DNA of 64,000 nucleotides, from positions 1 to 64,000 of the forward strand of contig JALHNB010000017.1 of assembly GCA_022843745.1 (NCBI GenBank), read 5' to 3'. Shown here one piece after another: positions 1 to 8,163 of this stretch. Made by a program: the position numbers and the translations under genes. The notes beneath the pieces are model-generated. The model did not search any database and had not been told where the DNA came from. It saw nothing but the letters and a program-made list of their open reading frames with translations. The DNA is from Anaerolineae bacterium. Its GTDB lineage: Bacteria; Chloroflexota; Anaerolineae; Aggregatilineales; Phototrophicaceae. The stretch's first letter is position 1. Each line of letters starts with the position of its first letter.

Positions 1-356
1 TCTGCGCGCTGAATGTTGAGGTCATCGACGGCTTGGTCACCTTCCAGGTCGTCAATCGTCTCCAGATCAGCCAGGAGTTGACCGGCTGTAACGGTATCAC
101 CCTGCTTGACATAAATATTGCGCACTCGACCTTCAATACTGAATGAAACCGTTGTCTCTACGACTGGCCTGATGCGACCTACAAACTGAAACTGTGTGAC
201 GACATCACCCCGTTGAACTTCATAGGTTGGTTGAGTCGGCACAACGGGTTTTGGAATCGGTGTTGGTGTGGGTGCTTCCTGGGCAGAAGGTGAACAAGCT
301 GTCAGTAAAATTAACAATAATAAAGGAAATATTGGAGTAAGGTATCGTTTCAACAC
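1..356 (-). CDS. HlyD/RND-type periplasmic adaptor lipoprotein (partial)
   Basis: This is the N-terminal 118 codons of a gene that continues off the left edge. The protein starts at a GTG (VLKRYLTP) preceded by an AGGAAAG ribosome site. A hydrophobic stretch leads to a lipobox (LLTAC), so it is likely a lipoprotein. A threonine/proline-rich linker follows, then a biotinyl-lipoyl-like half-barrel with YEVQRGDVV, GRIRPVVETTVSF and VKQGDTVTAGQLLADLET. That pattern is typical of membrane-fusion (adaptor) subunits of ABC or RND exporters. The partner transporter should lie to the left of the window. The family call is firm; the substrate is unknown. Confidence 0.8.
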   Translation of the reverse strand, partial: MLKRYLTPIFPLLLLILLTACSPSAQEAPTPTPIPKPVVPTQPTYEVQRGDVVTQFQFVGRIRPVVETTVSFSIEGRVRNIYVKQGDTVTAGQLLADLETIDDLEGDQAVDDLNIQRA

Positions 357-466
357 GTTAGCTTTCCTGTTTTTCAATGGCGGGTTCAGCGCCTCCATTA
401 TAATTTAGAAGCGCAAATTCAACGAGGCAAATTGGACTTAAGCTAACAGATTGGGACAAATTGATG

Positions 467-1726
467 TTAATCACCAGCAGGAGCCACAGCCAGCCGATCC
501 TCATACTTTTCCAGACGTGGCACGAGCAGCGTCCACAAAATCAGCGGCACAAGGCTGACAACGCCCATACCCAAGACAATCTCGCGAACATGATCCGTAC
601 CAATTGAATCGACCAGCAAGCCTGTTATCAGGGTGCTAATCACGCTGGCGAACTGGAAACCCACCATATCCAATGAGAAAATTCTGCCGAGAAAACGATC
701 CGGGACGCTCTTTTGCAGGATGATCGAGCTATATGTCCAGGTCGATGAGCCGCCCATCGCCCGCAGTATCAGCGCCACCGCCACAATCGCCAGCGATGTC
801 GCGCCGCTGAAGACCAGCCAGCCGAGTGACATTGAGACAAAGCCGATGATAATCACACGGCGCATTCCCCGTACCGAACCATCATGGAAACGATTGAGGA
901 TAATCGGCCCGACCACCGCGCCGATCCCAAATGCGGCGTACATGAGACTCAGCGATGTCGTCCCGCCTTCCCCAATCACGAACAATTCGGTGGCATAAAT
1001 AATCATCAGCGCATCGACATTACCCAAACTCTGTCCCAGCTTGACCAGAAGTACAACAGCAGTCGCGGGATTCTGCCGCGCATAACGCAAACCATCCATC
1101 AATCCGCGATCTGATCGGTTTTCAGCGGATTTGTGTTCTTCGGTGGGGCACGTTTTGATCTGTGCGATGAGCAATGCTGAAATCGCAAATGTCGATGCGT
1201 CGATCAACAGCGCAACCGATGTGCCGAACACCGCAGCCACCACACCACCAACTATCGCGCCGACAGCCAGCATCGCTGACCAGGTAACGCTGCCGAGCGT
1301 ATTCCCTAATACGAGGTCTTCCTGCCGGAGCAAACTCGGCATAATGGCGTTGCGCCCAGGCTCAAATATGGAGGACAGCGCAAACTGGCAAATTGTCAGA
1401 ACATAAATCAGCCAGAGCATATCGGGCGATGTGGCGAAAAGCAGCAGCAAAACGACCAGTGAACGGCTGACATCACTAAAAATTAATAAGCGTTTGCGGT
1501 TAAAACGGTCAGCCAGCACCCCAGCGAACGGGCCGATAATCAGCGGAGGGATAAAACGCGCCAGCAAAAACGCACTTACCGCCAGACCGGAACCACCGCT
1601 GTAATTCGAAACCAGCGCTGACAGAACAATCGTATTGAACCAATCACCCAACAAACTGACGACCTGCGCCAACCACAGACGAGCATAATCGGGATTATCG
1701 CGCAGTAAACGAATATATTCAGACAC
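467..1726 (-). CDS. MFS transporter, MFS_3/EntS-like exporter
   Basis: A 419-residue, 12-segment major facilitator protein. The start is GTG (MSEYIRLL) with GGTGA upstream. The N-terminal pattern (LRDNPDYARLWLAQVVSLLGD) and the loop 2-3 motif ADRFNRKRLLIFSD match the MFS_3 group, which includes enterobactin exporter EntS and many multidrug exporters. It probably exports a small molecule across the cytoplasmic membrane by proton antiport. It lies 110 bases from the adaptor lipoprotein on the same strand, but nothing shows that they work together. The substrate cannot be read from sequence. Confidence 0.88.
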   Translation of the reverse strand: MSEYIRLLRDNPDYARLWLAQVVSLLGDWFNTIVLSALVSNYSGGSGLAVSAFLLARFIPPLIIGPFAGVLADRFNRKRLLIFSDVSRSLVVLLLLFATSPDMLWLIYVLTICQFALSSIFEPGRNAIMPSLLRQEDLVLGNTLGSVTWSAMLAVGAIVGGVVAAVFGTSVALLIDASTFAISALLIAQIKTCPTEEHKSAENRSDRGLMDGLRYARQNPATAVVLLVKLGQSLGNVDALMIIYATELFVIGEGGTTSLSLMYAAFGIGAVVGPIILNRFHDGSVRGMRRVIIIGFVSMSLGWLVFSGATSLAIVAVALILRAMGGSSTWTYSSIILQKSVPDRFLGRIFSLDMVGFQFASVISTLITGLLVDSIGTDHVREIVLGMGVVSLVPLILWTLLVPRLEKYEDRLAVAPAGD

Positions 1727-1951
1727 GTTAAAATCACCTTACGCTTTTTAGGAGCAAGTGTAACGAAGAAGTTTGCTTTGTGACAATTGTACCAAAGGCC
1801 AGTTGCCCGAATGCATACAGTCTGAGGTTTTAATTTTGCAGTAAACGGTGAAAGGTCACTTTATGAATGATCTTCGCTGACATTGCCGATATTCCATTCT
1901 GATACTGGAAGCACAGGTTTTATCGAGGGCGTTATTTAGCGGTCTGGATTG

Positions 1952-3196
1952 TCAATCAGCGTTCATTTCATCCAGGCGGCGCTGCAAATAGGCTTTTTCG
2001 AGGTTATTCTGGCACAGGGCTAAGGCTTGCTGATAAGCATCAGCGGCAGCTTCACGCTGATTACTCCGGCGCAGCAGATCGGCGCGCGCCGCATGAAATG
2101 GATAATAATTTTCCATCGACTCGCCCATCGAGAGCAAGCGCTGTAAACCTTCATGCGGCCCATCAACCATCGCGATAGCCACAGCGCGATTCACTTCAAT
2201 CACCAGTGAGGAAGTCATTGCGGCCAGCCTGCGATACAACTCTGCAATTTGAGGCCAATCGGTTTCATCAGCAGATAGAGCCTCGGCATGAATCGCGCTG
2301 ATCGCCGCCTGAAGCTGGTACGAACCCGGCCTCCGCAGCGGCAATACCGCCTCTAATATGCCGATGCCTTCACGGATTTGCGCCCGATCCCACAACGAAC
2401 GATCCTGATCCTCCAGCAGCACAAGCTCACCCGCTGCATTCACACGAGCGTTCCGCCGCGAATCGTGAAGCAGCATCAAGGCTAAAAGGCCTCGTGCCTC
2501 AGCATTTAAAGAATCGTCCGGCAGCAAGTCCACCAGGATGCGACACAAGCGGATCGCCTCGCCGCAAAGTTCGCTGCGAATCAGCGAGTCGCCGCTGGTC
2601 GCGCAATAGCCTTCATTGAAAACTAAATAAATGACTGCCAGCAGCGCATCCAGCCGTTCCACTAATAAATGGGCAGGTGGAATACTATACGGGATTCCGG
2701 CGACCTTTATTTTTCCCCGCGCCCGTGCCAATCGCTGTGCCATCGTCGGCTCCGAGACCAGAAATGCCCGTGCGATCTCGATAACTGACAATCCGCCAAG
2801 CGTCCGCAGCGTTAAAGCGACCTGCGCTTCCAGTGCCAAAGAAGGATGGCAGCAGGTAAACATTAGTTTTAGGCGGTCATCGGCAATCGGTTTCATGTCA
2901 TCGTACTCAGGTTCTTCTGATGTTTCGATTTCAACCAGAAGAGGTTGTTTGCGAGCAAAGTTTGAGTCACGGCGCAAACGGTCTATCGCACGCCGTTTGG
3001 CGATTGTCGTCAACCATGCGCCAGGGTTATGGGGGATACCTTCAAGCTCCCACCGTTCCAGCGCGATCATCAAAGCGTCCTGTAAAACATCTTCTGCCAA
3101 CTCGAAATCCCGAAGCTGGCTGATGAGCGCTGCCAATACCCGCCCGTATTCTTGCCGGAAGGTATTTTCGATAACCGCGTGTGTTTTTTCGCTCAT
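1952..3196 (-). CDS. ECF42-type RNA polymerase sigma factor with C-terminal extension
   Basis: A 414-residue extracytoplasmic-function sigma factor. Region 2 is at about residues 15-85 (FRQEYGRVLAALISQLRDF, then DAEDVLQ-like AEDVLQDALMIALERW). Region 4 is at about 110-170 (LMFTCCHPSLALEAQVALTLR). A long helical, TPR-like extension follows (DUF6596 type, with the NEGYCATSGD and RGLLALMLLHDSRR motifs). This architecture is the ECF42 group, which lacks an anti-sigma factor and pairs with a DGPF/YCII protein, found here directly upstream. I prefer the ATG at 3196 with AGGG upstream; a GTG six bases earlier is also possible. The gap to the upstream partner holds a GC-rich hairpin. Confidence 0.92.
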   Translation of the reverse strand: MSEKTHAVIENTFRQEYGRVLAALISQLRDFELAEDVLQDALMIALERWELEGIPHNPGAWLTTIAKRRAIDRLRRDSNFARKQPLLVEIETSEEPEYDDMKPIADDRLKLMFTCCHPSLALEAQVALTLRTLGGLSVIEIARAFLVSEPTMAQRLARARGKIKVAGIPYSIPPAHLLVERLDALLAVIYLVFNEGYCATSGDSLIRSELCGEAIRLCRILVDLLPDDSLNAEARGLLALMLLHDSRRNARVNAAGELVLLEDQDRSLWDRAQIREGIGILEAVLPLRRPGSYQLQAAISAIHAEALSADETDWPQIAELYRRLAAMTSSLVIEVNRAVAIAMVDGPHEGLQRLLSMGESMENYYPFHAARADLLRRSNQREAAADAYQQALALCQNNLEKAYLQRRLDEMNAD

Positions 3197-3213
3197 CCTC
3201 ACCCTCGATATTT

Positions 3214-3235
3214 GGGGCGCATGGCGATGCGCCCC
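3214..3235. repeat. Palindrome, GGGGCGCAT core (family A)
   Basis: A 9-bp perfect stem (GGGGCGCAT / ATGCGCCCC) with a 4-base GGCG loop lies between the DGPF protein and the sigma factor. Its core matches the palindromes near 38.2, 50.4, 54.0 and 58.0 kb. It may act as an mRNA hairpin between the two genes. Confidence 0.7.
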
Positions 3236-3250
3236 ACCGATGAATTTACC

Positions 3251-3601
3251 TTACTCGAAAATAACCACCGGGCGAATCTCTATCGACCCAGCTCGTGACT
3301 CAGGGATTTTCGAGGCGATCTCAATCGCTTCGTCCAGGTCTTTGCAGTCCACCATATAGAAGCCACCAAGCTGTTCTTTTGTCTCAGCAAACGGGCCATC
3401 GGTGGTGAGTGTTTTGCCATCACGAACCCGAACTGTCGTTGTCGCGCTGGTGGGGTGCAGCGCTTCACCGCCAACATAAACATTGCGTTCCCGAGCCATT
3501 TTACTAAAAGCCATATGCTCACCCATATTTGCTTCTTGTTCAGCCTCGGTCATGAGCGCATAGTCGGCTTCGTTCCCGTAAATCAACAGTAGATATTTCA
3601 T
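3251..3601 (-). CDS. DGPF-domain (YCII-related) protein, ECF42 partner
   Basis: A 116-residue ferredoxin-like-fold protein of the YCII/DGPF family. It begins MKYLLLIYGNEADYALM and carries the diagnostic DGPFAETKEQLGGFYMVD motif at about residues 68-86, then a C-terminal RPVVIFE strand. The start is an ATG with AGGAG 8 bases upstream. Genes of this family sit next to ECF42 sigma factors across many phyla, and the same order is seen here: DGPF upstream, sigma downstream, same strand. Its biochemical role is unproven. A part in sensing or controlling the sigma factor is inferred from linkage. Confidence 0.9.
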   Translation of the reverse strand: MKYLLLIYGNEADYALMTEAEQEANMGEHMAFSKMARERNVYVGGEALHPTSATTTVRVRDGKTLTTDGPFAETKEQLGGFYMVDCKDLDEAIEIASKIPESRAGSIEIRPVVIFE

Positions 3602-3812
3602 CGGTTAGTCTCCTGTATTTTATAGACGAGCGATTGATTTCGCACTTTCTAAACATACGTCGAATGAAAATGCTCCAAAATGACAATTTGAGCAGGATTC
3701 TCATAATTCTCTTATCTTCGCCTGTTTAACAAGGCAAACAAACCAAAACCAAACAAAAATAAAACTTTTGTCCAATTGAGTATCGCTTTGAGGGGGCATA
3801 CAATGAAAATTG

Positions 3813-3903
3813 TGAGATTGTTTCCTATCATTAAGGGAAATCGTGAGATTATTTCCCGGCGTTAGGAAAATCATGAGATTGTTTCTTAGCAATAAGGAAA
3901 GCT
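3813..3903. repeat. Three imperfect 30-31 bp tandem repeats, each with an internal dyad
   Basis: Three units begin TGAGATT at 3813, 3844 and 3874. Each contains a dyad of the form TTTCC-N(8-10)-GGAAA, so each unit could fold or bind a dimeric protein. The last unit runs into the ribosome site and ATG (3904) of the next gene. The rest of the 302-base gene-free stretch (3602-3812) is AT-rich and shows nothing I can identify. Confidence 0.75.
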
Positions 3904-4308
3904 ATGCAGTCGATTAGTGGTGAAATGATTATTTTTACCCTCGGCGTGGTGGGGTTTTTATTATGCCTGCTGACGCTGATCGCTGTTTTGTCTATTTTCC
4001 GCCAGCGCCGCGCCTGGAAGGAACAGCAGGCCGACACCCGTACCCGCCCACCCACAGGCCTGGCGGAAGCGATTAAAAACTCGGAAGCGCTCAAGCATTC
4101 CGAAGTAGCACCACCACCGAAAATGCCGATCAAGCCGAAAACCAAGCCTATTCCCGAACATCACCGCCTGCCTGTGCGCGAAGCCGCGCCCGACCAGGTG
4201 GTGATTCAGATCGAGCCATCCGAAGACCCCACCCGCGACCAACGTAACGTCCAGCGCCTCATCGCTTTTCTCAAAGACGAATCCAAACACGATGCCAAAG
4301 TGAGCTAG
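3904..4308 (+). CDS. Small single-pass membrane protein, function unknown
   Basis: A 134-residue protein that I do not recognise. Residues 8-32 form one transmembrane helix (IIFTLGVVGFLLCLLTLIAVL). A basic RQRRAW stop-transfer follows, then a proline/lysine-rich cytoplasmic tail (PPPKMPIKPKTKPIP) and an acidic C-terminus. The ATG has AAGGAAAG upstream, and that ribosome site is part of the third copy of the preceding tandem repeat. Codon use looks normal for the window, so the frame is probably real, but no family can be named. Confidence 0.65.
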   Translation: MQSISGEMIIFTLGVVGFLLCLLTLIAVLSIFRQRRAWKEQQADTRTRPPTGLAEAIKNSEALKHSEVAPPPKMPIKPKTKPIPEHHRLPVREAAPDQVVIQIEPSEDPTRDQRNVQRLIAFLKDESKHDAKVS

Positions 4309-4358
4309 CGCACACCTCTATTCTGGTTTGCGGACTATTTTGATTCGCGCCTGTGTTA

Positions 4359-4364
4359 TATAAT
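4359..4364 (+). promoter_or_regulatory. Possible -10 element with leaderless start
   Basis: A perfect TATAAT lies 7 bases before the ATG at 4372. A transcript starting at the usual distance would begin at about 4371, making the mRNA leaderless. No ribosome site precedes the ATG. The -35 match is weak (TTTTGA with a 15-base spacer), so this is tentative. Confidence 0.35.
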
Positions 4365-4371
4365 GTTTGGC

Positions 4372-4599
4372 ATGAATCAGACACCCAATCCGCTTAACCA
4401 AAACAACCTGTCACGTGCCACCATTATTGCCACTGGCATTGCTGTCGGGGGTATTATCCTATTTTTTATTATATGGGCTGTCTTAGGCAGCACGGGGATG
4501 GATGCTTTTGCGCGCCTCATTTTATCATTGTGTATCCCGCCGGGGTTGATGGCTGCGCTGATTGGCGGCTATTTTCTTATGTCCCAGTCTAAAAAATAA
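4372..4599 (+). CDS. Small two-helix membrane protein
   Basis: A 75-residue protein starting MNQTPNPLNQ at ATG 4372; an in-frame ATG at 4363 overlaps the TATAAT box and is less likely. Two hydrophobic helices are seen at about residues 17-38 (IIATGIAVGGIILFFIIW) and 50-70 (LILSLCIPPGLMAALIGG), with a short lysine tail. There is no recognisable family. It could be a structural or regulatory membrane peptide. It is close behind the 134-residue membrane protein but probably has its own promoter. Confidence 0.6.
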   Translation: MNQTPNPLNQNNLSRATIIATGIAVGGIILFFIIWAVLGSTGMDAFARLILSLCIPPGLMAALIGGYFLMSQSKK

Positions 4600-4630
4600 G
4601 TTCCCACTTCTCCAAGAACAAATTCTCACC

Positions 4631-5296
4631 TCATTCCTTACACAATCTATAAGCGATAACAACTGGCGTACCCACCCCGTTGTTCATCTCAATACTGGAT
4701 TCGACGACATCCTCAATCCACAAATTGTTCTCTCGTGACGCGCGATGATAATCGGCATAAAGATGGGCGTAATGCTCAACAGCATAGGTCAAGCCATCGG
4801 ATGCCGTAAAGGTTCTCTGGCCGCCACTGAGAAAAACAAAGGGGTGAAAATCGCTGACCAGCGCCACACCGCCGGACTTGAGTATGCGGCTGATTTCGCT
4901 GAGTGTTGGCTTCAACGCTGGCAGATGTCCCAACGCCAGCCCGCATAGCACAACATTGACCGATTGAGAACGCATTGGGATCGCTTCACTGGTCGCCAGC
5001 GCGATTTGACTCTGCGGATTCGCCTCCAGCATGGCTCGGCTGTTATCCAGCCCGACCACCTGTTTTGCGCCCAATTCATGCGCCAGAAGGCTATACCGCC
5101 CCGTTCCACAAGCCAGATCAAGCACAACTTGCCCGCTGAGATCAGGCATTAATTTGCGCATCGCCGCTTCTTCTACCTGCATCAGGACATTATGGGCGCG
5201 TGGCGGATAACTGGATGCCCATCGGGTATAGGCATCCAGGCTCGAAAGCGTTTTGAGCGATACGGTGGGCAAAAAACGGCGAACACGATCTAGCAC
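4631..5296 (-). CDS. Class I SAM-dependent methyltransferase (Methyltransf_11 type)
   Basis: A Rossmann-fold methyltransferase of about 221 residues. Motif I is VLDLACGTGRYSLLA and the acidic strand-2 end is VVGLDNS. The motif IV region is VNVVLCGLALGHLP, followed by EISRILKSGGVALVSDFHP. The architecture resembles BioC/UbiE-like enzymes acting on small molecules. The GTG at 5296 has AAGGA upstream and is preferred; the frame extends to a GTG at 5344 without a ribosome site. The substrate is unknown and the neighbours give no clear hint. Confidence 0.85.
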   Translation of the reverse strand: MLDRVRRFLPTVSLKTLSSLDAYTRWASSYPPRAHNVLMQVEEAAMRKLMPDLSGQVVLDLACGTGRYSLLAHELGAKQVVGLDNSRAMLEANPQSQIALATSEAIPMRSQSVNVVLCGLALGHLPALKPTLSEISRILKSGGVALVSDFHPFVFLSGGQRTFTASDGLTYAVEHYAHLYADYHRASRENNLWIEDVVESSIEMNNGVGTPVVIAYRLCKE

Positions 5297-5382
5297 AGTA
5301 TGGATTTCCTTAAAATAAACGACACATGATGAACTCAAAATCACTTACGGAAAATGCGTCGAGGGAGTTGCAATCGGTAAAC

Positions 5383-5916
5383 TTATAATCCGTTGGTCTG
5401 CGCGTCGTGCCAATCGCCAATATCTTCCTCAAACGGAATCGTGGCGATAATAACCAGGTCAGCCCACTGGTTGAATGCACGATCATTACCGTTAAACGCC
5501 ATCCGCATTCGATACGGCAGCCCCAGCCACATATAGGCGATCCGCCGCCGTTCATAGCGCGAGGTACGTTCGCGCAGTTCATAGTACCAGCTCGGATAAC
5601 TCATGAAAATTTGCGGGTACTGCTCGGCAATTTCAGGATGAGTAAAAGCGTAATAGGCACCAAAGATCAGCAGGATACCGGGTATCACCAGCACCGTCCA
5701 TGATCGAAGCGGCGCAGCCAACCAGAAACCGCTGGTGACGACAAACACGCCACCCCAGAACAACAACGAGGGCAGCGGAAAATAGACGGTCTCGGTATCG
5801 CCATATTTCTCGAAAGAATGCAAAATTGGCCCCTTGAGTACGCCTGTCATAATCAATGCAGTACGCATCAAAAATGTGAGACTAAGCAGTAAAGGGATAA
5901 ATTGGAGTATCGCCAT
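5383..5916 (-). CDS. Membrane protein, function unknown
   Basis: A 177-residue protein with three likely transmembrane helices: residues 3-24, about 48-70 and about 72-92. A soluble, charged C-terminal half follows (ELRERTSRYERRRIAYMWLGLP, then NQWADLVIIATIPFEEDIGDW). I do not recognise the family. It lies just downstream of the radical SAM gene on the same strand. Its ribosome site and ATG are part of a threefold tandem repeat, so the two are likely co-transcribed. Confidence 0.7.
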   Translation of the reverse strand: MAILQFIPLLLSLTFLMRTALIMTGVLKGPILHSFEKYGDTETVYFPLPSLLFWGGVFVVTSGFWLAAPLRSWTVLVIPGILLIFGAYYAFTHPEIAEQYPQIFMSYPSWYYELRERTSRYERRRIAYMWLGLPYRMRMAFNGNDRAFNQWADLVIIATIPFEEDIGDWHDAQTNGL

Positions 5917-6000
5917 TTCGCACTACATCCTCAATAAAGCATCACCATTCGCGCACTATATCCTTAATAACGCATCACCATTCACGCTACATCCTCAACA
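5913..6000 (-). repeat. Threefold tandem repeat of a ribosome-site/start region (31-33 bp units)
   Basis: Three imperfect units each read, on the coding strand, GAGGATGTAG or AAGGATATAG followed by a GAATGGTGATGC-like block. The unit nearest the downstream gene supplies its real GAGGA site and ATG (5916). The outermost unit overlaps the stop codon of the radical SAM gene. The middle and outer copies resemble duplicated translation-initiation sequences. Confidence 0.8.
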
Positions 6001-7030
6001 GTGAACGAGGCCCTTTATATAACGGACAGACACAGCGTTCACATTCAGTACGCTGACCGCTGCGATAAGCTTTACGAAGCGCTTGTGCGGTGTCTGTATT
6101 GATTGCCTCTACCAGCGAGTCGCCATTGGGCGTTAATTTGCCATAACCGGGCAGGAAATAACAGGGACGCAGTGTGCCATCCACCTCAATAACCGTACTG
6201 AAGTGCGGCGCATTGCAACGTGGGCGTGGAAAATCACCTTTATTATGGATGGCGTTAAAATAAGTGACCATGCGGCGCAGTTTTTCTGGCGACTCAGTAA
6301 TACGCCCACTGGCGAAATCCTCAGCAAATCGCGTTTCGATTTCGCCCAATATCTGCGTGAATTCGCCGACATCCTCAAGGGTAAGCGCCGAAATTGTGGG
6401 TTCATGTTCCATAGGGAGGAAGGAGTCGGCCACAAAGCGTGGGCCAAATGCGATGTGACTGCTGACATCAACTGTCAAAAAGCTGATATTCGATACATCT
6501 GCTGCTTTCGCCGCCTCGATAATCAGCGGCATTTCGCGGAAATTGGCGTGCTGGAGTGTCGTCCGCGTGGTCACGGGCAGACCACCGCTACGCACAGCCC
6601 GGATGCCATCCATCACCAGATCAAAAGCGTCTACACCGCGTATCGCCGCATACGTTTCGGCTGTGCCGCCATCCAGACTCACGATCACTTCGTCTACGCT
6701 GGCGAGCACGTCGTCAATTTGCTTTCGCAGCAAAAGGCCGTTCGTCAGCAGCATGACATGCGCACCCTGCGCCCGGAAACGACGCGCGATTTCCGGCCAT
6801 TGAGGATGCTGCATCGCCTCACCGCCGCTGAGAAGCACCCAGCGCACACCCAATTCACGAAACGTACCCGCAATACTTTCGACCAGTTCCATACGCATAT
6901 TGCGGCGCGGGTTGCGCCAGATGTCACAGGTTGCACAGCGGCTGTTACACCCATCTGTGAGATACAGAACCACCAATGGCAGTGTGTGAAGCCGATCACC
7001 AACCAGGTTAAGCAGATTTTTTGCTTTCAT
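5987..7030 (-). CDS. Radical SAM protein with SPASM-like C-terminus
   Basis: A 347-residue radical SAM enzyme. The CxxxCxxC cluster motif is at about residues 29-36 (DGCNSRCATCDIW), followed by SGGEAMQHP (the GGE SAM motif) and VSLDGG. The C-terminal part has a cysteine cluster typical of SPASM/twitch domains: CNAPHFSTVIEVDGTLRPCYF, then CERCVCPLYKG. These proteins modify peptides or cofactors by radical chemistry with auxiliary Fe-S clusters. There is no precursor-peptide gene beside it, so a RiPP role is not supported. It is transcribed divergently from the NMT1-type lipoprotein operon. Confidence 0.88.
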   Translation of the reverse strand: MKAKNLLNLVGDRLHTLPLVVLYLTDGCNSRCATCDIWRNPRRNMRMELVESIAGTFRELGVRWVLLSGGEAMQHPQWPEIARRFRAQGAHVMLLTNGLLLRKQIDDVLASVDEVIVSLDGGTAETYAAIRGVDAFDLVMDGIRAVRSGGLPVTTRTTLQHANFREMPLIIEAAKAADVSNISFLTVDVSSHIAFGPRFVADSFLPMEHEPTISALTLEDVGEFTQILGEIETRFAEDFASGRITESPEKLRRMVTYFNAIHNKGDFPRPRCNAPHFSTVIEVDGTLRPCYFLPGYGKLTPNGDSLVEAINTDTAQALRKAYRSGQRTECERCVCPLYKGPRSLLRM

Positions 7031-7176
7031 GACTCAAGTATAGTCATAAGAATTTGGAAGATCAAACAACATGTGGATGATGTGTTACTTAACGTTTACA
7101 GGCAAGATTCAGCGATACAATAATTTCTATCTTCTATATTCAAGTTTGTCCATCTATAACAAAATTTTAGGATAAT

Positions 7177-8163
7177 ATGAAGAAATTTCTTAGTAACCTT
7201 TTCGCTGCACTTTTTCTTCTGGCAAGCGCTTGCTCCCCTGCCGCGACCTCAAGCTCTGCGCTCACACCCATAACATTGCAATTAGGCACATCCCACCAGG
7301 CGGTATATGCTGGCTTCTACGCCGCCGATCAGAATGGTGATTATGCGCGTGAAGGGCTGAAAGTCAGTTTCATTGAAGGCGGTGCGGATATTGATATAGC
7401 CGGAGCTGTATTGGATGGAACAGCACAGTTTGGCAGCATGGGTGCAAGTAACATCATTCTGGAACGCGCGAACGGCAAACCTGTTCGGGCATTGGCAACC
7501 ATTGCTCGGCGTGATCCTGTTGTTTTTTTCAGCCTCGCAGACTCTGGTATCACCCATCTTGAAGATTTCATCGGAAAAAAGGTTTATGTAAGTCGCGTCT
7601 TGAGTTCCCGGCTTCACGCGATGATGGGACACATTGGCCTTGAGCCAGATCAAATCACCGAGATCAGCACAGGCAGCGTCACTGATTTATATACAGGCGA
7701 AATTGACGTTGCAAGCGGCCTTATCACCAGCAGCGTTCTCTCAGTGCGAGATGCGGGATACGATGTCAACATTATCTATCCCGATGATTACGGCGTACAC
7801 TTTTATTCCACCGCGATTTTTACATCAGATGACTACATCGCCACCCAACCCGATGTGGTAAGGCGTTTTCTGCGTGCTACTATGCAAGGCTGGACTTATG
7901 CCATTGAGAACCCATTAACGGCAGGGGAATTAATACAACATTACAACCCGAATGCCGACAGTGCTTTTGAAAGCGCCAGCATGGTCGCATATTTGCCTTA
8001 CGTGAATACGGGTGAAGACCATATCGGATGGATGAAGCACGAGACATGGGAACAAATGGCGCAAACTTTGCTGGAGCAGGGTGAATTGACCACTACTCTA
8101 AACGTTGATGACCTTTATACCCTGCAATTCATCCAGGAAATCTACGGGGAAACAAATCCGTGA
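7177..8163 (+). CDS. NMT1/THI5-type substrate-binding lipoprotein
   Basis: A 328-residue binding protein with a lipoprotein signal (lipobox ASAC, Cys at about residue 19). The mature part is a periplasmic-binding fold: LGTSHQAVYAGFYAADQNGDY, then EGLKVSFIEGG, FGSMGASNIILERANGKPV and VVRRFLRATMQGWTYAIENP. This matches the NMT1/SsuA/THI5-like family that binds thiamine precursors, sulfonates or similar ligands. No ABC permease or ATPase follows. Instead the stop overlaps the start of a sensor kinase by 4 bases, so the protein probably feeds ligand information to the kinase. AGGAT precedes the ATG. Confidence 0.9.
   Translation: MKKFLSNLFAALFLLASACSPAATSSSALTPITLQLGTSHQAVYAGFYAADQNGDYAREGLKVSFIEGGADIDIAGAVLDGTAQFGSMGASNIILERANGKPVRALATIARRDPVVFFSLADSGITHLEDFIGKKVYVSRVLSSRLHAMMGHIGLEPDQITEISTGSVTDLYTGEIDVASGLITSSVLSVRDAGYDVNIIYPDDYGVHFYSTAIFTSDDYIATQPDVVRRFLRATMQGWTYAIENPLTAGELIQHYNPNADSAFESASMVAYLPYVNTGEDHIGWMKHETWEQMAQTLLEQGELTTTLNVDDLYTLQFIQEIYGETNP

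Noticed and set aside
1727-1951. Gene or RNA in the 225-base gap between the MFS and sigma genes
   Set aside because: No frame, hairpin or repeat of note.
2631-3359. Open frame of 242 codons opposite the sigma factor
   Set aside because: Serine/arginine-rich shadow with no family features; it crosses the sigma-DGPF junction.
3701-3892. Open frame of 63 codons in the gap before the 134-residue membrane protein
   Set aside because: Its repeating N-terminal sequence is just the translation of the tandem repeat; no start signal.
6203-7123. Long open frame (306 codons) opposite the radical SAM gene
   Set aside because: It has no recognisable motif and mirrors the codon structure of the well-supported gene on the other strand.
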